A stretch of DNA of 64,000 bases, taken from assembly GCF_000002235.5 (NCBI RefSeq), contig NW_022145607.1, forward strand, positions 33,162,660-33,226,659, read 5' to 3'. Origin of the DNA: Strongylocentrotus purpuratus (lineage: Eukaryota; Echinodermata; Echinoidea; Camarodonta; Strongylocentrotidae). Under the pieces are notes generated by a model. The model was not told the origin of the DNA. It made no database searches and saw only the letters and a list, made by a program, of their open reading frames with translations. Every line of letters starts with the position of its first letter. Position 1 is the stretch's first letter. This document shows positions 55,722 through 61,700 of the stretch, piece by piece. Position numbers and translations under genes: made by a program.

Positions 55722-58700
55722 TCTTCTTCTTCTCCATCAAAAGTGTCCCCTCAAAGGCTTACATCACGGCGCCGGCTACGCCACCATCATTAATTTTAAT
55801 GAAAACAAAAGGAATTGGTAAATAAAGAGTTATACGTGTACATGTTAATTGCTGTTAAAAGACAGTAGTAAAACTAGGTGTGACCATTAAGACATTAAAT
55901 GGGAGGAATCGATAGCTCGTAAAGAGATTAAGGAAGAAATAAAATATCATATTTTTATATATCAATCGTACTAAAAGCATAAAAACCCAGAGCGCTTACT
56001 TGTAGTTTCGGTAGTGGCGGATGCTGTGGTGGTCTCTGTCACAGTAGTTTTTAATGGAGTTGTAGTCTCAACTACCAGACTCGGATCGCGTGGGAATCCA
56101 GGAAGAGTGTAATCGTCTGGTGAATTAAAAAATAAAAATAATAATCAAAACACAGAGTTGGTCTGGTGTCGGCCTGGTTCGGTCTGTCGTCGGTCTATTG
56201 TCGGGTCTCGTTGGCCTAGAGTCGGCCTGGTTCGGTCTGTATTCGGTCTAGTGTCGGTTTGTTCGGTCTGTGGTCGGTCTAGTGCCGGTTCTCGTCGGTC
56301 TAGTGTCGACCTGGTTCGGTCTAGAGTCGGCCTGGTTCGGTCTTTTGTCGGTCTCTTGTCAGTCACGTTGGTGTGACTGAGGTCAAAGAAACTAGATGTT
56401 TGAAGGGATCTTTAGCATTTCCATCTTTTCAAAAGAAAGTAAATATCATTATGAAGTCGAACAAACTCTCTACACGCAACAATATAAGTAATTTTATTCC
56501 TTGGTAAGGCATGTCCAACTTATTTAGATACTAGAATCTTGCTTTTCATTTTACCTTTGTTTGACAAACGTGTGTATCCACTATTTTGTACATTTACTTA
56601 TGATTATACTGTTTTATGAATATACTGTTTAATGCTTTGATAAAAATTGAATAAAGACTTTATTGAAAAAAAGAAGAGCAAGAAATTTAAACATCTATTC
56701 TCTAATTAATGTTTTTTTTAAATCCTACCTAGTACCCCGGATGCTGGTCTATTACAGAGATCACCGAGGCAACATGTTCTACAAACAGAATCTGATGTTC
56801 CCGCGTTGCACTGTCTGGCGTTGGATCTGACCTGGTTGAGGCAAGCCTGGATTTGCTTGCAACTTTTCTGAATGCTGTACACTCCGTTCGACACCCGAAT
56901 TTCGTTGAAGCACGCCCCCTGGAAATAGACATGGAATGGAATATTACATAATAATGACACAACTACCCCCCCCCCCCCTCCCTAAAAAGGCTAGAATAAA
57001 ATGAATAAACTATGCAACGATTTGAATCATTAGGAAAGTTATGGTTTAAATAATATTTGAAACATAAGGAAAAGAAAATATATTGAAACTGCATTCATGT
57101 CAGGTAATTAAAGTGATTGTAACTCTTATGACGTAGACCTCAATTATATGTCCTCATGTATAACGCGTATGAACTTGAAAGGATTGATTTTTTAGCATAT
57201 GAACAAATATGAAAAAGCTACTGAAGCCTAAAATCATTTCGTTTTCAATGAATCAAAGTGTAAATTTGTAAAAGGCAATTCTGTCAGAATATGAAAGAAA
57301 TATTTTTCTCGGAAACAAAAGAATTAATTGTGCTAAAGAAGTCGGGATTTATTTCGATTTGGGATGAGAAGCAATGAGGTTGTTCTGCAAACTAGTTTCT
57401 TTTTTTATATAGTTTTTATTTTAAAAGTTTTTGAAGAAGTCATTTACATATGTATGAGTTTCCGCTTTAAGTGTGTCTTCTTCTTATTTTAGCTATCAGC
57501 CATCAAGTACTGTGTACTCTGGATTTAGTTTTCACCAATGCTGACATTAAAATGATTTGTGAAATATAAAAGGCAACAAAATCAATGTCGTTGCTTACCT
57601 GTGTAGAGCTACACGTCTGAATCGCACTGGGCTGACTGTTACACTCCGCATCGCTCCCGCCATTACATAAAATGCAGACGCCTGAAACAAGAGATGAAAG
57701 TGAAATTAAATCAAGTATTCACCCTTTTTCGTAAATATTTTCATGAAATAATGACTGTAATTGACAGATAAGTTTCTTCTTCTTAAATTTCTATCTCAGA
57801 ACGCTATGAATCGATAAAGATTGAAGAATAAAGTTTGATCCATAGTTTCTGAAAAGATATCAACTTTATCTATCAAGATTAAATCATATTGTCACAGTCA
57901 TCTCGTGAAAAGAGGTAAGAAAACAATTATTCCAACTTTAAAGGCAACGGTGTATATCATGGGGGATGTTTCACAGAGACTAAGATCGACTTGAACTATG
58001 GCAGGCCGTTCATGCTACTGGTTGCTCTCACCATTCCTGGCATTGGTCTCTAAATGTAGATTACCGTATCGTTGTCACATATCTACAAAACTCAATTATT
58101 GAAGGGAAAAATATCATCTAAAGATCATTATTTCTAAGTTTTTTTCCATTTCATTTCACATCTAGTTCAAGACTTTTTAAGGGCATAAATCGCCTACCAT
58201 AGTATAATTCTAAGTCTGAGATATAACTTAAGTTCAAAATGAAAGTAACTTTTGTTCTTCGACAATGAACAATCAAAAAATGTAAATTCAGTCGATTTGT
58301 GATGTCCCTCGAGAGATCAATGGTGAGAGCAACCAGTGGCATGAATTGCCTGCCATAGTTCACGTCCAACTTAAGTCGATCTTAGTCTTTGTGAAAAAAC
58401 AATCCCCTGCTCTCTCATATAATGGCGTAAAAGGAGACGGAGTAACAAAACAAAAAAATATATGAAATAGATAACTAATCCTTTTAATATTTGAATTCAT
58501 CTGAGTGTTACTTGACTGGCAGACCCCATCTATTGTAACGTCAACTCTCTGATAGGCTGATGTTCTTGAGAAGAGTACGTGGCCCATTTCATTTTGGATA
58601 CCCCATAATAAACATAATTTGAATTAATATTTCTTGAAGGACAGAAGCCAGCTACTGCGATTTCATCTCTGTGACACAGCTGAGGAGTATAATAAGAGAG

Positions 58701-61700
58701 TAATCGAACTTTAGATTTATCCGAGTCTTCCTTGAAGGGCAGAATCCAGTTAAGGTGCTTATAATTCTCCAGTTCTGCTAAGTAGAGTAGCGTGCCACCC
58801 CAAGCCCCCTCCCCCGCCCCTATACCCTCAGGCTTCCCTTGTATAAATCACTAATACCTAAAATATTTGAATCAATCTTACAGAATCTATCCCTGGTCTA
58901 TGATTTCATTTCTTGCCCTGATTTCATCTCTTTGAAGCGTGTCACCCCAAGCCCCCCCCCCCCCCCGGATACGCCACTAATATCTAAAATATTTAAATTA
59001 ATCTTACTTGGAGAGCAGAATCCAGCCCCAGTGATTTCCTCTCTCTGGTACTCTAGGGGAGAGGAACAGGTCGCCCCCGTGATCTGGTGACCCACGTGAC
59101 CAGTGTTCAATAACCAATTCCTGAACCAGGACAGATCGCAGTCGCAGACGAAAACATTCGATGTAAGATCCCTGATGAAGATTAAAAATACAATGACATA
59201 AAGAAAAAAAAGGTTGTATGTTTCATTTATGCTAACGTCCGCGAGACGTCATTTCAAAATTTGTATTTAATAATTTAATTTTTCGGGGAAGGGGTGTAGG
59301 GGGGTTCAGTCGTTTTGAATGAAACTCGGAAACATAGACTCGTGTTTATTTTCAACCATTTAAAATCGCATTTTTGTTATATATTGGAAGCTGCGTTGAA
59401 ATTAATGATAACAATCATTCAACAGGCGTGTCGCAATTGAATAGGCATTGAAAGAAAACATTGATATTTTAACAACTAAAAGAAAAAATGTTGATGCCCT
59501 ACAGAACAAGGTTTCATAGGTTCATTAATGTGAAGTTTAACGCACCGGCATTGTTTCAAACGAAATCAGCTGACACAAGAGTGGAACAAAACATACACCT
59601 GTTTATACCAAATAGCATTAATATGTCAAGCTGCAAAAGCCCACAAGTTTATTGAAATAAATTTCCACATACATGTACATTGTTTTATATGGCAAGTGAC
59701 AGCCTTGTCAACAAAAATGTAATGCTAGGAGTCCACTGGGCCGCGCCAGTTGGCGCCAGTTTGCGCCAATGCAATTTACTGTGGCGCCTAGTGTCGCCAA
59801 TAAGGTGCCCAGTGGCGTGTAGTGGCTCAAACTGCCTCCCAACTGGCTCGTGGTGGCCCGTAACGGCGCCAAATTTGAATGTGGCGGCAAGAAAATTTCA
59901 AAATGTTTGAAATTTTCGTCGCGCCACTTGCATCGAGAAATCAGCGCCAAGTGTCCGCCAAATGGCACCAAATGGCGCGAACATATCGCCCTTTGGCGCA
60001 AACAATCCGCCTATTGGAATCCACCGGAATGTAATGGCGCGCGCCAAGTTGCGCCAATGAGATTTAGCGCCACATGGCGCCACTTGGCGCCAAGGGGCAC
60101 CTTGTTTGCGCCACTACGCGAGCCAAACGGCACCCGATTGGTGACTACTTCGCGCCAAATGCCACCTGGTTGCCCACCATTAGGCGCCACTTGCCGCCTA
60201 TAAAAGCAGGGCGGCATCGCAGGACTTTATATGAGTATATCTTTATATAAATAGGTATATGAATAAGTATTTTTTTTTCAAAATCCAAGCACAGCGCGAG
60301 AGGCATAAATAGTCAATTTTGACTGAATTGCCTTAAAACCCAATCCAAAAAAAAAAAAAAAAAGGACTTTATCACAGTGATGGCGGCAGTTCTCCAAGCT
60401 CCAGGGATGAGGTTGTGCTGGGCATCATCCTGGTCCAACATGCGGACGTCCAGTGCCTGATAGCGCTTCCTGGTGAGGTTGTGCAGCATGACGGCAGCTT
60501 CAACGAGCAGGCGGACTGTATCTGGTTCCTGTCTCATCTGGCCAAGGAAGCACTGGGAACGCAGAACCAGAATGCCAAAGGCATTTTCAACCACACGCCT
60601 TACCCTGGACAGCCTGTAGTTGAAGATCTTCTGCTGTTGGTCCAAGTTACGACAGCCATAGGGCTTCATCATGTACGTCCTTATGGCGAAGGCATCGTCT
60701 CCCACGAAGAAGTACGGCAAAGGGTGCTCTTCATCATTATGGGGAAGAGGAGCTGGATCTGGGATGCCTAAAGTGCCAGCTTCAATGCACTCCTTCAGTT
60801 CACTGTTGTTGTAGATCTAGGCATCAGACTGATGGCCAACCCCACCCACATCGATCCACATGAACTTGTACTTTGAATCTACCAGAGCCATCAGGACAAC
60901 CGAGATGAACTGCTTGTAGTTGAAGTAAAGGCTGTCTGATTTGTTGGGCTTCTGGAGATGGATGTGCTTTCCATCATAGGCTCCCAGACAGTGAAGAAGA
61001 TTCCATCTGGCTTCAAAATCACCTGCAACCTCAAGCCAGCCTTCATTGGTTGTGGGGAGGGAGATGACTTCTGCAGCATACTCATCCACTATCGCTCTGG
61101 CTACCTCAGGGACAAACTTCTGGATGGTTTCCTTGTCCACTCGGAAGTTGTAAGACAGCTCGGCATAGGTGGCCCCAGTGGCGAGATGGCGCAGGAAGAC
61201 GGACAACTTGAGACCAGGGGGAATGGCCTTCCTGAAGTGGGTGTCCTTCTTCTGCAAGTGGGGTGTAAGCCTGACCAACAGGTCATCAAACATCTCTGGG
61301 GACACCTTGGTGTAGTTCTTGAACTTCCTCCTGTCATTCTCACTCAGCTCTTCCATCAAAGTGTGGTACTGTCCATGTTCGGCCCTCAACTGGGTGGAGC
61401 ATGGGTCTAAACCACCAGGTGTGCTTCCTTTTCTTCTTAGGAGGCTCTTCTTCTTCAGGATTGGCCAGCATAAGTTGATAGGCAGTGGCCACCTCAGAAT
61501 CTCTCATCATCTTCTGATGGAGCAGCATCATCACTCCAACATTATCAAAAGCCTCAGACATATCAAAATTGTAAATATTTAGTAGAGATGTTGTTCATAC
61601 AGCAGCTGAGGAGGGTCTGAACCAGGTAGCCAATGGCCGGTATTTATTTAGTCGGCAAGTAGCGCCAAGCGGCGGCAAGTTCAAACCAATTTGGCGACCT

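Noticed and set aside
56145-56366. Arg/Asp/Thr-rich repeat protein
   Set aside because: Produced by the 11-bp minisatellite; lies in an intron.
60415-61410. Plus-strand frames opposite the transposase
   Set aside because: Shadows of the Harbinger transposase frame.
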